Notes: a model not told the origin generated them from the sequence alone. 64,000 bases of DNA from Porphyrobacter sp. (GCA_027533455.1 JAPZUC010000009.1:1-64000), one strand, 5' to 3'; numbered from the stretch's first letter, positions 13,301 to 21,330 are shown. Program-made: numbers and translations.

Positions 13301-13338
13301 GAATAGACGGTAAGGCCGGCCTCGCGCTGGTCAGCCAC
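10297..13338 (-). CDS. addB: Double-strand-break repair protein AddB
   Basis: The 1013-residue partner of AddA in the AddAB nuclease. It matches the alphaproteobacterial AddB type: an inactive helicase-like body (for example LTLLVPSSRAARTLSEAF near the N-terminus) and a C-terminal nuclease domain with QGRADRID and GIVDYKTGRVP, the D...DYK active-site set. I do not see the four-cysteine FeS cluster of Firmicute AddB. The GTG start overlaps the murU stop by eight bases and its stop overlaps addA. Confidence 0.93.
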   Translation of the reverse strand: MADQREAGLTVYSIAAHRGFADALVAGLVPRYREEGYGLASLTLLVPSSRAARTLSEAFIRHAGDTGEGGLLMPRMIAVGDLDLDEKLGAALDPLGASDIPPACDPVRRWLTLDRLIAEERAGEGMEPLPGRARLSLAREMARTMDRLLVEEKQVSDLWESDAVLDGVAGLAEHWKRAIRLFARVNVRWQAKLAERGEVDAATRRNLLFDRAARRWKGHPPPHAIVAVGVTSASPALARLLRVVAELPLGAVVLPDLDLGLDEPAWEELGLAGASTEPDGPVFASGDALSHPQYHLKLLLNRMGVNRSEVQPWHRRGIAAADPARSRAISSLFLPPQASRAWIGLGAKERRLDGVRLMASASVEEEAQAIALLVRQTLEQPQKRIAVVTADRGLARRVAQHLERWNIIADDSAGRPLALTPAGRLFGLLAEIVAKGPEPSALIAAFGHPLVRGWDGEARGEWLRGLRAFDRQLRGPAPAPGMEPLRKAAAKAKIESWWEEAGALVAPLVGWPSQIRLADALTIVAEVAEALARTAIWEREDGRALGELVEDLRGTAEALGTMIETADIAGALRDAMEAVAVRPGYGGHPRVAIYGLLEARMARADLVICAGLNEGSWPQPPVTDALLAPAILRALGIPGAEFRIGLAAHDLAGAMGAPQVVLSRSLRDAEGPTLPSRFLLRVEALLGDDLDREHRERTIPAILPHVDRMRPPAPEYPRPAPDPAPALRDVPIKVTALDRLLGDPYQFYAQAILGLRQLQPLAADPFSDPALRGTLVHDILDKWHKAKADQPSLAIAPFAAAHFERERVHPLFRALWQPRLIAALERFEQWIAAAQDEGRTVLATEISGEMEVDGVKVQGRADRIDRLADGTLGIVDYKTGRVPTKDEVKAGFALQLGLLGLIAELGRFADKDSGKVVKGAASDFEYWSFKKDDGSFGKREKPMKVGKAKTGLTPEEFLPHHRDKLRFAIREYIKGRKPFLARENPDYKGYTEYDQLMRLEEWLVRMNDKESAA

Positions 13339-14047
13339 CCGTCAGCGCTTCCTCGGTGGGGCGGATCGCCTGCGGTGTGCCGACTTCAAACCACAGGCCG
13401 GTGAAGCTGAGGCCGAACAATCGCCCTTCCTCCATCGCGCGGTTCCACAGGATGTTGGTCGAGAACGGCCCCTCGGGCGCATCCCGCAGCAGGCGGTGGC
13501 TGACAAGCTGGATGCCGGTGTAGATGAAAGGCGCGATCCGCCCGTCGCGGCGGCGCGAAAGGTGACCAAGCGGGTCCATGTGGAAGTCGCCGGGCCCGTT
13601 GAAATTGCACGCCCGCGCGTGAGGCACCACCAGCAGCAGCGCGTCCATCGTGTCCGGGTCCCAGCGGCGCGACAGATCGTGGAACGCGCTCTTGGGCCCG
13701 TCGAGCCAGATGTTGTCCGCGTTAAGGGCGAAGAACGGATCGGGCAGGCGCGCTTTTGCCTTGATCATCCCCCCTCCGGTCTCGAGCAGCAGCGACCGTT
13801 CGTCCGACACAGTGACTTCCGGGGCCTTCCGGGCGAGCACATGGGCTTCCAGTGCATCGGCAAGATAGTGGACGTTGACCACAGCCTTCGCCACCCCTGC
13901 CTCGACGAGGCGATCAAGTGCATGGTCGATCAGCGCCTTGCCTGCCACGCGCACCAGCGGCTTCGGCTGGCTGGCAGTGAGCGGTCGCATCCGCTTGCCC
14001 AGCCCGGCGGCCAGGATCATCGCGGTATCGGAAGCAAGCTTCGTCAC
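13331..14047 (-). CDS. murU: N-acetylmuramate-1-phosphate uridylyltransferase (MurU-like)
   Basis: A 238-residue sugar-nucleotide transferase with the signature AMILAAGLGKRMRPLT followed by PKPLVRVAGKALIDHAL, and ALNADNIWLDGP supplying the metal-binding Asp. Alone it could be annotated mannose-1-phosphate guanylyltransferase, but its coupling (GTGA overlap) to an AmgK-type kinase identifies it as MurU, which makes UDP-MurNAc from MurNAc-1-phosphate in peptidoglycan recycling and bypasses the fosfomycin-sensitive MurA step. The pair is known from Pseudomonas and Caulobacter. GTG start. Confidence 0.85.
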   Translation of the reverse strand: MTKLASDTAMILAAGLGKRMRPLTASQPKPLVRVAGKALIDHALDRLVEAGVAKAVVNVHYLADALEAHVLARKAPEVTVSDERSLLLETGGGMIKAKARLPDPFFALNADNIWLDGPKSAFHDLSRRWDPDTMDALLLVVPHARACNFNGPGDFHMDPLGHLSRRRDGRIAPFIYTGIQLVSHRLLRDAPEGPFSTNILWNRAMEEGRLFGLSFTGLWFEVGTPQAIRPTEEALTGG

Positions 14048-15030
14048 GCGCCAAATGCCCCGTTGGCCGCACGCAGTTCCGCAGGGATGTTGGCGTCGAA
14101 CCAGCGCGCCACCGGCTGCAGCGCTGGGTGCGCAAGATCACGCTCCAGCGCGGCCCACACGCGGGGGATCATCGCAAGATAGCGTGGCTTGCCGTCGCGC
14201 CGGTCAAGCCGGGTGAAAATGCCGACGATCTTGGCGTTCCGCTGTGCACCCAGAGTGGCGTAATCGGCAATGAGGTCGTCATCACCAATGCCCGCATGAT
14301 GCGCGTAGTGAACCAGCATCGCGGTTTCGAGACTGACATCCACGTCGCGCCGCGCGTCCTGAAGCAGCGATACAAGGTCATACGCCCGATGGCCCACCAG
14401 CGCGTCCTGAAAGTCGATCAGACCTTGCGGCGCGCTCGCCTTGCCACCGAGCAACATGATGTTTTCAGAATGGTAATCGCGCAGCACCGTAACGCCCGGG
14501 GCCTGCCTTTTCAGCACGGGGACAAGCACTTCGGCCCATGCTGCGGAATACCCTTCCGCGTCCACAGTGAGCCCTTGCGCGGGGCAATACCACTCGGTCA
14601 GCAGAGCGGCTTCGCGTTGGTAGACCGCCATGTCGTAGGGCGCGAAAGGACCGGGCGGGAGGCGGTGGAGAGCAGCCAGCGCTTCGACCGCGGCTTCATA
14701 GGCCGCACGCTCGTCCTCGGGGTTGGCATCGAGCCAGTCGCGCATGCGGTCATTGCCGAAATCCTCGGTCAGGACCCATCCCGCTGCGGCGTCCTCTACG
14801 AGGATCGCGGGCGCACGCATCGCGTTATCGTTGAGCCAATGGGCCACGTGGAGGAAGGGCGCCGGATCCTCGTGCGGCGGCGGTGCGTGCATCAGCATCG
14901 CGCTCTCCTCCCCGCGCGTCAGACGGAAGTACCGGCGGAACGAGGCGTCGCCGGGAAGCGGCGCAACTGCGGCATCGGCCCACTCGGCGCGGACGGTGAA
15001 ATCGGCAAGACCTTCAGGCAATTCGCTCAT
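14044..15030 (-). CDS. amgK: Anomeric MurNAc/GlcNAc kinase (AmgK-like phosphotransferase)
   Basis: A 328-residue protein of the aminoglycoside-phosphotransferase fold. The ATP-site region reads LPGDASFRRYFRL, the catalytic loop is LRDYHSENIML and the metal-binding motif is LIDFQDALVGHRAYDL. AmgK phosphorylates the anomeric carbon of MurNAc or GlcNAc released during cell-wall turnover, feeding MurU, whose gene follows directly. The start at 15030 overlaps the tsaE stop (ATGA) and begins MSELPEGLADF; a longer frame to 15126 would overlap tsaE by about 100 bases and adds unrelated residues. Confidence 0.85.
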   Translation of the reverse strand: MSELPEGLADFTVRAEWADAAVAPLPGDASFRRYFRLTRGEESAMLMHAPPPHEDPAPFLHVAHWLNDNAMRAPAILVEDAAAGWVLTEDFGNDRMRDWLDANPEDERAAYEAAVEALAALHRLPPGPFAPYDMAVYQREAALLTEWYCPAQGLTVDAEGYSAAWAEVLVPVLKRQAPGVTVLRDYHSENIMLLGGKASAPQGLIDFQDALVGHRAYDLVSLLQDARRDVDVSLETAMLVHYAHHAGIGDDDLIADYATLGAQRNAKIVGIFTRLDRRDGKPRYLAMIPRVWAALERDLAHPALQPVARWFDANIPAELRAANGAFGA

Positions 15031-15491
15031 GGCATTCGCCCTACCCAATCCGCCCCCGCGCGGGCAATCGCAATCCGTCCGCCTTCCCCGCTTTCTCCAA
15101 GCGGCAAGAGCGTGATCGACAGACACCCGAGCTCATGCCCGAAGCCGCCAGCATGATCAGGCCACTCCGCCAACAGAACCGCGCCCTCGCGATAATCGTC
15201 AAGACCGATCTCGGCGAGTTCGGACGGGTCTTCAAGGCGGTAAAAGTCCGCGTGAGCCACGGCGAGCCTCAACGGCGGTGCAGAATAGGTTTCGATGATG
15301 GTAAAGGTTGGCGAAGGCACCTCGCCCGCGTGGCCGAGGCTGGCAAGGATCGCGCGGGTGAGCGTCGTCTTGCCTGCTCCCAATCCGCCTTCGAGCGCAA
15401 CCACGTCGCCTGCCTTCAACTTGGCGGCAATGCGTGCGCCATAGGCCGCCATCGCCGTCAGATCCGGCAGTGTCTCGCGCACTTCGGTCAC
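15027..15491 (-). CDS. tsaE: tRNA t6A biosynthesis ATPase TsaE
   Basis: A 154-residue P-loop protein with Walker A GGLGAGKTTLTRAIL and the family motif PSPTFTIIETY. TsaE works with TsaB and TsaD to place threonylcarbamoyl on A37 of ANN-decoding tRNAs and is normally essential. It is the second gene of the divL operon, thirteen bases after divL, with a GTG start, and overlaps amgK. The presence of tsaE beside cell-wall recycling genes is an operon feature, not a functional requirement that I know of. Confidence 0.93.
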   Translation of the reverse strand: MTEVRETLPDLTAMAAYGARIAAKLKAGDVVALEGGLGAGKTTLTRAILASLGHAGEVPSPTFTIIETYSAPPLRLAVAHADFYRLEDPSELAEIGLDDYREGAVLLAEWPDHAGGFGHELGCLSITLLPLGESGEGGRIAIARAGADWVGRMP

Positions 15492-15504
15492 GGGAAGCGG
15501 CCCC

Positions 15505-17865
15505 TCACGGCAAGCGGATCGTCGCTGTCGTGCCGGTCCCCTTGCGGCTCACGATCTCAAGTGTCCCGTCGTGCGCGGCGATCAGCTGACGGGCGAGGGG
15601 AATGCCGAGCCCGGTGCGGCGCTCCGGCGCGCCTGAGTCGCCGGGCTTCAATCCACCCTGCGCAATTGCCAGCTCCTGCGAAGTCATGCCGCGCCCATTG
15701 TCCGCGATCCTGATCTCGATCCCGCCATCAGCTCCGTCCAACGCACGCTTGATCTCGATCACGATCCGCCCGCCGTCAGGCGTCCCGGCAATCGCGTTGT
15801 CGAGAAGGTTTCCAATCGCGCGGCCCAACTGGCGGGGATCAGCATCAATGATGCGCCCGCGACGGCCTTTGAGATCGAGGCTCAGTCCCGCCGCAATGAT
15901 CGCCGCTTCACGCTCGCGCACCAGCGCAGTCAGGAAGTCAAGCACATCAAGACGCTCCTTGCGGATCGGCAGCAACCCGGCCTCGCTTTGCGACAGGTCG
16001 AGCACGTTCTCGACCTGCTCGGTCAGCCGCTCGACTGCGGCGAGGATGGCATCGACATATTCGCCCGCCGCTTGCGGATCGCTCGCCGCGCCGCTCTTGA
16101 GCAGTTCGGCATAGCCTCCGATGGTGGTGAGCGGCGTACGGAATTCGTAGCTCATGTTGGCGAGGAAATTCGCCTTGACCGCATCAGCCTCCTCCAGCGC
16201 CTCGGCCCGTTCGCGCAGCGCCTGTTCGGCCTTTTGGGATGCGGTGATGTCCAGCACGGTGAGAAGTCCGTTGCCATCGGGCAGCGGGATACCCGCAAAG
16301 CGCAGCGTTCGCCCGTCGGCAAGGTCCACCCGCCCCTCCTTCTCGCGCCGGTCGAGCGTTGCCGCGCGCACTGCAGCACCGATCAGGCTCGCCTCGGAGG
16401 GGTTGACGAGATTGCGACCGATCGCGGTGAGCAACTCATCGGCGCTCGGGTGCTGGTCGAGAAGGTCGGTGGCCAAGCCCCAAGTGCCCGCAAAGCTGCG
16501 GTTCCATAGCTGCACCGAGCCATCCGGCGCGAAAATCGCCAGCGCTTCGAACAGGCTATCGAGCGTCGCTGTCCGGGTGCGCAGCAAGGTGTCGCGAACG
16601 GCGGAAAGCGCGAGGCTTTCAGTGCGATCTTCGGTGATTAGCACCAGGCCACCGTCGGGCATGGGTTGGGCGACAACGCGCAGGTGTGTGCCGCCGGGAA
16701 GCGGCCATGCTTCCTCGAGGGTCTCGCGCATACCGAACCAGCCCGCCCGCTCGCGCCGCCATTCTGGGAAGTCGCGCACCTCGGGCGTGCGCCCCCGCTC
16801 ACGGGCCTCGGCGAGGAAGCGTTCAAAGGGCGTGTTGGCCTCGATCACCTCGTCGGTCAGACTAAACAGCCGCCGGAAGGGACGGTTGGCGAAGGTCAGA
16901 CGCTCTTCGTCATCGAACAGCGCAACCCCGACCGAAAGTTGATCGAGCAGCGCGCGCTGGGCATCGCGGAAGGCGCGGAAATCGCGCGCGACCTGCTGCT
17001 GTTCCTCGATATCGATGGCATAGCCCGCGACGCCCTCCTGCCCGAGCGGCAGGTCGGACACGCGCAAGGTGCGGCGCGCACCATGGATTGTGGCGGCGAC
17101 AATACGCTCGGACGCGTCCTGGCTTTGCAGACTGGCGCGCGCGATGTCGGCGGGCGCGCGACCATCTTCGAATTCCAGCAGTTCGATCTGCCCCTGCACC
17201 ACCTCGGCCGCGCCCGGCGCGCCGACGGCATCGACATAGGCCTGGTTGACGAGCTGGAGCTTCAGGTCGGCATCGCGGAACCACATCGGCATGGGTGCAG
17301 CCTCGATGAGACCGACAAGGGCAGCGAAATCCCCGGTCGCACGCGCAGCCGCTGCGCGAAGGCGTGCCATCTCGGCGTGGCTCTCGGTGAAGTCGAACAC
17401 CCACACCAGCGCGGCCCCTCCGGGCGAAACCTGAGGATCAGCGAGCGTGCCGTAAAGGGCAAGACTGCGCTGGGATCCCGGAAGGTTGATCGCCATGCGG
17501 AACGGCGCGGCGCTCTTCTGGGTGGTCTGGATCTTGCCCCACAGCTGGTCGATCTGGCTCTGGGCAACGCCTCCCGCACGAGGATTGCCAGCCTGCGCCG
17601 CCAGCTCTGAAAGATATTTGGGCATTGCCTGAAGGCCGAGCATCCGCGCGAGTTTGTCAGGCGCCTCGATCCTTCCGTCGACCCGTATGAGCAGCGGCAG
17701 GGCAGGCGCAACGTCGAGCAGCGTCTGCATCCGCTTGAGGCTGGTGCGCATGGATTTCGCACGTCTGACACTCCGGTTCGCACGTAGCACGACTACCCCC
17801 GCCCCCACCGCCCAGGCGGCAAGAAAGAGCGCGATCAGCACTAGTGAAAAGGGAGTGATGTCCAT
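15505..17865 (-). CDS. divL: DivL-like PAS sensor pseudo-histidine kinase with Tyr in the H-box
   Basis: A 786-residue membrane-anchored sensor: one N-terminal helix (about residues 6-27), several PAS-type regions (for example WFRDADLKLQLVNQAYVDA and FDDEERLTFANRPFRRLF), then dimerisation and ATP-binding domains with NLLDNAIAG, IADNGRGM and RTGLGIPLARQLI. The H-box reads MSYEFRTPLTT: the phospho-accepting His is replaced by Tyr573 (codon TAC at 16149-16147). This substitution is the hallmark of Caulobacter DivL, which binds phosphorylated DivK and controls CckA and thus CtrA. Length is also close to DivL. It heads the tsaE-amgK-murU-addBA operon. Confidence 0.85.
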   Translation of the reverse strand: MDITPFSLVLIALFLAAWAVGAGVVVLRANRSVRRAKSMRTSLKRMQTLLDVAPALPLLIRVDGRIEAPDKLARMLGLQAMPKYLSELAAQAGNPRAGGVAQSQIDQLWGKIQTTQKSAAPFRMAINLPGSQRSLALYGTLADPQVSPGGAALVWVFDFTESHAEMARLRAAAARATGDFAALVGLIEAAPMPMWFRDADLKLQLVNQAYVDAVGAPGAAEVVQGQIELLEFEDGRAPADIARASLQSQDASERIVAATIHGARRTLRVSDLPLGQEGVAGYAIDIEEQQQVARDFRAFRDAQRALLDQLSVGVALFDDEERLTFANRPFRRLFSLTDEVIEANTPFERFLAEARERGRTPEVRDFPEWRRERAGWFGMRETLEEAWPLPGGTHLRVVAQPMPDGGLVLITEDRTESLALSAVRDTLLRTRTATLDSLFEALAIFAPDGSVQLWNRSFAGTWGLATDLLDQHPSADELLTAIGRNLVNPSEASLIGAAVRAATLDRREKEGRVDLADGRTLRFAGIPLPDGNGLLTVLDITASQKAEQALRERAEALEEADAVKANFLANMSYEFRTPLTTIGGYAELLKSGAASDPQAAGEYVDAILAAVERLTEQVENVLDLSQSEAGLLPIRKERLDVLDFLTALVREREAAIIAAGLSLDLKGRRGRIIDADPRQLGRAIGNLLDNAIAGTPDGGRIVIEIKRALDGADGGIEIRIADNGRGMTSQELAIAQGGLKPGDSGAPERRTGLGIPLARQLIAAHDGTLEIVSRKGTGTTATIRLP

Positions 17866-17912
17866 TGCTCAACCGCTATGCGCGCGGGCGCTGGAGTGCA
17901 ACGGTGCAGAAC

Positions 17913-17956
17913 CCGCCCGCCCCCAGCCCCGTGATAAAATGGGGTGAGGCGGGCGG
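17913..17956. terminator. Hairpin downstream of ahcY
   Basis: CCGCCCGCC (17913-17921) pairs with GGCGGGCGG (17948-17956), and an inner CCCC/GGGG pair extends the stem. It lies in the 113-base gap between the ahcY stop and the divL start, both on the minus strand, and could end ahcY transcription. On the minus strand only a short T-poor stretch follows, so termination strength is uncertain. Confidence 0.4.
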
Positions 17957-17979
17957 TTTCGCGTCATCAGCAGCGCCGA

Positions 17980-19404
17980 TTAGTAGCGGTAGTGATCCGG
18001 CTTGAACGGGCCGGCCTGCGGTACGCCGATATAGCTGGCTTGCTTGTTGCTAAGCTGGGTCAGCTTCACACCGAGCTTTTCAAGATGCAGCGCGGCGACC
18101 TTTTCGTCGAGGTGCTTGGGCAGGACGTAGACGTCTTTGTTGTATTCGTCCGACTTCGTGAACAGCTCGATCTGGGCGAGGGTCTGGTTGGTGAAGCTCG
18201 CGCTCATCACGAAGCTCGGGTGACCGGTGGCGCAGCCGAGGTTCACAAGGCGGCCCTTGGCGAGGATGATGATCGACTTGCCGTCCGGGAAGGTAACGAT
18301 GTCGGTGCCTTCCTTGATTTCCTTCCAATTGTAGTTGGAAAGGGCGGCGATCTGGATCTCGCTGTCAAAGTGGCCGATGTTGCACACGATCGCCATCGGC
18401 TTCATGTTCATCATATGCTCGGCGGTGATCACGTCTTCGTTACCGGTGGCGGTGACGAAGATGTCGGCGCGCTTCACAGCGTCTTCCATGGTCACGACTT
18501 CAAACCCGTCCATTGCGGCCTGAAGGGCGCAGATGGGATCAATCTCGGTCACCATCACGCGCGCGCCGCCGTCACGCAGCGAAGCGGCCGAACCCTTGCC
18601 GACATCGCCGTAACCGGCAACGCAGGCAACCTTGCCGGCGAGCATCACGTCGGTGGCGCGGCGGATCGCGTCGACGAGCGATTCCTTGCAGCCGTAGAGG
18701 TTGTCGAACTTCGACTTGGTGACCGAATCGTTCACGTTGATCGCCGGGAAGGGCAGCTTGCCCTGCTTGGCGATCTGGTAGAGGCGCATCACGCCCGTGG
18801 TGGTCTCTTCCGAGACGCCCTTGATCGCCTTCACCGTCATGGTGAGGTAGCCCGGACGGGCCGCAACGAAGGCCTTCAACGCGCGCTGGAATTCGATTTC
18901 CTCTGCGTTGGTCGGCTCGCCCATTTCCTCGCCCGCCTCAAGACGCGCGCCCCACAGCGCGAACATGGTGGCATCGCCGCCATCGTCGAGGATCATATTG
19001 CAGGTGAGATCGGGGTTTTCGTCAGTGGCCCAATCGAAGATGCGGCCCACGTAATCCCAGTATTCGGCCAGCGTTTCGCCCTTGATCGCGAACACCGGAA
19101 TGCCGGCATCGGCGATGGCGGCAGCGGCGTGATCCTGGGTGGAGAAGATATTGCAGGTCGCCCAACGCACTTCGGCACCGAGAGCCACGAGGGTCTCGAT
19201 CAGCACCGCGGTCTGGATCGTCATGTGCAGCGAGCCGGTGATGCGCGCGCCCTTCAGGGGCTGCGAGGCGCCGTATTCGTCGCGCAGCGCCATCAGGCCG
19301 GGCATTTCGGTTTCGGCGATCATGATCTCGTCGCGGCCGAACTGGGCCAGAGCGATGTCCTTGATCACGTATTCATGGGTCGGGCTAGCGGCGAGGGTGG
19401 CCAT
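17980..19404 (-). CDS. ahcY: Adenosylhomocysteinase
   Basis: AhcY reversibly hydrolyses S-adenosylhomocysteine to adenosine and homocysteine, removing the product inhibitor of methyltransferases. The 474-residue protein has the NAD-binding segment [16 protein letters not shown], the [13 protein letters not shown] substrate segment and the C-terminal KPDHYRY. The length includes the roughly 40-residue insertion common in proteobacteria. I choose the second ATG (19404, MATLAAS) because AGGAG lies eight bases upstream of it but only two from the first ATG (19410). A 20-bp palindrome upstream at 19496-19515 suggests control by an SAH-sensing ArsR-type regulator. Confidence 0.97.
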   Translation of the reverse strand: MATLAASPTHEYVIKDIALAQFGRDEIMIAETEMPGLMALRDEYGASQPLKGARITGSLHMTIQTAVLIETLVALGAEVRWATCNIFSTQDHAAAAIADAGIPVFAIKGETLAEYWDYVGRIFDWATDENPDLTCNMILDDGGDATMFALWGARLEAGEEMGEPTNAEEIEFQRALKAFVAARPGYLTMTVKAIKGVSEETTTGVMRLYQIAKQGKLPFPAINVNDSVTKSKFDNLYGCKESLVDAIRRATDVMLAGKVACVAGYGDVGKGSAASLRDGGARVMVTEIDPICALQAAMDGFEVVTMEDAVKRADIFVTATGNEDVITAEHMMNMKPMAIVCNIGHFDSEIQIAALSNYNWKEIKEGTDIVTFPDGKSIIILAKGRLVNLGCATGHPSFVMSASFTNQTLAQIELFTKSDEYNKDVYVLPKHLDEKVAALHLEKLGVKLTQLSNKQASYIGVPQAGPFKPDHYRY

Positions 19405-19495
19405 CTTCATTTCTCCTAAGCGCAGAAACGCACGCGGAGGGGCGCATGGTCTGCTTTGCGGCCTGCCCCGTAGCCGCAGACGGGTCCCGAGGCAA

Positions 19496-19515
19496 ATATA
19501 AACTTATCTTTATAT
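19496..19515. promoter_or_regulatory. SahR-like operator upstream of ahcY
   Basis: ATATAAACTTATCTTTATAT is an inverted repeat (7-bp arms ATATAAA/TTTATAT, 6-bp centre) and differs in only two central bases from the perfect palindrome ATATAAAGATATCTTTATAT. From memory, this resembles sites reported for ArsR-family SahR-type regulators of ahcY/metH/metF. It lies 81 bases upstream of the ahcY ATG and 75 upstream of the divergent peroxiredoxin gene, so it could affect either. It stands out as an AT-rich island in GC-rich DNA. Confidence 0.55.
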
Positions 19516-19590
19516 GTCTATTTGTTGCCCCGCTGGCCCGCCCGCGATAGAGAGCCTGCGCACACACCCCAAAGAGAGGATGCACTCCAA

Positions 19591-20070
19591 ATGACGATCT
19601 CCGTTGGCGACAAGATCCCCGAAGTCACCCTGGTGAAAGCCACCCCGGAAGGCCCGCAGGCGATCAACTCCACCGAGTATTTCGCCGGCAAGCGCGTCGC
19701 GCTGTTCTCGGTCCCCGGCGCCTTCACGCCGACCTGTTCGGCCAAGCACCTGCCCGGCTTCGTCGAGAAGGCCGATGACCTCAAGGCGAAGGGTGTCGAC
19801 GAAATTGTCGGCACAGCTGTAAACGATGCCTTCGTAATGGGCGCGTGGAACAAGGCACAAGGCTCCGAAGCGATCACCATGCTTGCCGATGGCAATGCGG
19901 AATTCGTCAAGGCGGTCGGCCTGACAATGGACGGCTCGGGCTTCGGCATGGGCACGCGCGGCCAGCGCTTCTCGATGGTCATCAACGACGGCGTCATCGA
20001 ACAGATCAATGTCGAGGAACCGGGCGACTTCAAGGTTTCGAGTGCGGAGCATATGCTCGGCCAGCTCTGA
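19591..20070 (+). CDS. Peroxiredoxin (Prx5-type)
   Basis: A 159-residue thiol peroxidase that reduces H2O2 and organic peroxides, probably with glutaredoxin or glutathione as electron donor. The peroxidatic site is VPGAFTPTCSAKHLPGF, with the conserved Pro-Thr-Cys arrangement. Sequence and length fit the atypical Prx5/AhpC-TSA redoxin group. The ATG at 19591 is preceded by AGAGAGGA; upstream in-frame codons to 19522 lack homology-like character. It is divergent from ahcY and ends in a strong terminator. Confidence 0.92.
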   Translation: MTISVGDKIPEVTLVKATPEGPQAINSTEYFAGKRVALFSVPGAFTPTCSAKHLPGFVEKADDLKAKGVDEIVGTAVNDAFVMGAWNKAQGSEAITMLADGNAEFVKAVGLTMDGSGFGMGTRGQRFSMVINDGVIEQINVEEPGDFKVSSAEHMLGQL

Positions 20071-20094
20071 TCCTGTCAGGCGGACTGAGGAAGG

Positions 20095-20128
20095 GGGGCG
20101 CATCCGGGCGGCGGATGCGCCCCTTTTT
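20095..20128 (+). terminator. Rho-independent terminator after peroxiredoxin
   Basis: A perfect 12-bp GC-rich stem, GGGGCGCATCCG (20095-20106) and CGGATGCGCCCC (20112-20123), with a five-base loop, is followed at once by TTTTT. It is positioned 25 bases after the peroxiredoxin stop. The convergent cytochrome b561 gene ends just beyond, so the stem may act for that side as well. Confidence 0.92.
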
Positions 20129-20130
20129 CG

Positions 20131-20823
20131 TCACGTGAGCGGCGGTGCGCCATATGCCAGCCACAGCGCCAACCCCGCCGCCAGCGCGGCCGCGATCACC
20201 CCCTTCGCCCACGGCACGGCGCCGATCCCTGCCACACCTGCGACTGGCGGAATGGAGCCGCCGACCATCGGGCTGAGCAGATCGTCGCCTTTCGCAGCGT
20301 AGAAGGTAATCGCCGCAAGGTGGAGCGCAACCAGCCCGGCGATAGCCCAGAAGAACGCTTCGTGCAGGTCAGTGATCGCATCGGCAAGCCGTGTCCCCAC
20401 CAGTCCGTTCAGGGGTCCGGTCGTCCCGTCAAACGGATCGCCGGCAAACAGCCCCAGGCTCGCCTGAAGCAGCATCGCGCCCAGCAGCACCACAGTGCTC
20501 CACCCACCGAGGGGCGAATGGCCGATGGTCCTTGCTCCCTCGCCAGTATCGCCGCGCAGATACGCGCGCACAGCACGTGGGCCTTTCACAAACTGGCCGA
20601 ACCGCACAGTCTGCGGCCCGGCGAACCCCCAAACGATCCGGAACACCAGTAGGCCCAGCAGCACGAGCCCGAGCCGCTTGTGCAGGCCCCATTTGCCTGT
20701 CTCTGCCGTCCACCACATGGCCGGGATCAGCAGCGGAAAGCTCCAATGGGTCAACCTCAGTAGAGGGTCCCACACGCTGATATCAGGAGGAATTGCCGCG
20801 CGCGGCAGCGGGCCTTCGCTCAC
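20131..20823 (-). CDS. Cytochrome b561 family protein
   Basis: A 230-residue inner-membrane b-type cytochrome with about four helices. The N-terminus reads VWDPLLRLTHWSFPLLIPAMWW, whose His is a likely haem ligand, and further helices carry LHKRLGLVLLGLLVFR and FFWAIAGLVALHLAAI, which hold more candidate His ligands. The family passes electrons between the quinone pool and periplasmic partners. The GTG start abuts the TAG of the upstream cytochrome c gene with no gap, so the two are surely co-translated and probably form one electron-transfer unit. Confidence 0.88.
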   Translation of the reverse strand: MSEGPLPRAAIPPDISVWDPLLRLTHWSFPLLIPAMWWTAETGKWGLHKRLGLVLLGLLVFRIVWGFAGPQTVRFGQFVKGPRAVRAYLRGDTGEGARTIGHSPLGGWSTVVLLGAMLLQASLGLFAGDPFDGTTGPLNGLVGTRLADAITDLHEAFFWAIAGLVALHLAAITFYAAKGDDLLSPMVGGSIPPVAGVAGIGAVPWAKGVIAAALAAGLALWLAYGAPPLT

Positions 20824-21330
20824 CTATTTCTTCTCGTCATCAAGCCGGAACTGGTCGTGGCAGCCCTTGCACGCTCCGCCTATCGCCATCGCCTGTGCGG
20901 CCACCGCGTCCTTGCTGCCTTCGCCCGCAATGGTCGCAAGCTTCGCGCTTTCGTCGGCGAGTTTGGCGGCGGCGGCCTTGAACTCCTCCGGCTTTTCCCA
21001 GATCGCAGCGAGCGCCTCGGTGTCATAACCTTCATCGATGCCGGTGAGCGCGGGGAAGTCGTTCGGAATCTGCTGCGCGCGGGCATTGATGTCCCCGGCC
21101 TTGGCCGCGATCAGCGCGAAATCGGGCGCGTCACTTTCAAGCTCGCCCCGCACCGACTTGAAGGCCGCGCCGATCGCCTTGAAGTTCTCCTGCCGCTCCT
21201 TGATCACCGGCGGCACTTCGCTTGCGGGGTTGGTGGCCGCGTTATCCGCCGTACCATCGCCGGAGCAGGCAGCAGGGACTGCAGCAACGACTGCGGCGGC
21301 GATCAGGCGTAGGGCAGACATGCGCAGCAT
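20824..21330 (-). CDS. Cytochrome c' / c-556 family protein
   Basis: A 168-residue exported class II cytochrome c. It has an N-terminal hydrophobic export signal ending VPAACSGDG, where Cys22 could be lipidated although the lipobox is imperfect. The haem-binding motif is CKGCH close to the C-terminus, as expected for the four-helix cytochrome c' family. Start at 21330 is supported by GGAG seven bases upstream. It directly precedes and abuts the cytochrome b561 gene, a pairing often seen for electron carriers; the physiological substrate is unknown. Confidence 0.87.
   Translation of the reverse strand: MLRMSALRLIAAAVVAAVPAACSGDGTADNAATNPASEVPPVIKERQENFKAIGAAFKSVRGELESDAPDFALIAAKAGDINARAQQIPNDFPALTGIDEGYDTEALAAIWEKPEEFKAAAAKLADESAKLATIAGEGSKDAVAAQAMAIGGACKGCHDQFRLDDEKK

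Noticed and set aside
17944..19419. A 491-codon open frame opposite ahcY
   Set aside because: Antisense shadow of a fully conserved enzyme.
19411..19495. SAM or SAH riboswitch in the ahcY leader
   Set aside because: I could not find the conserved core of known SAH or SAM-II riboswitches; the palindrome further upstream is a better regulatory candidate.
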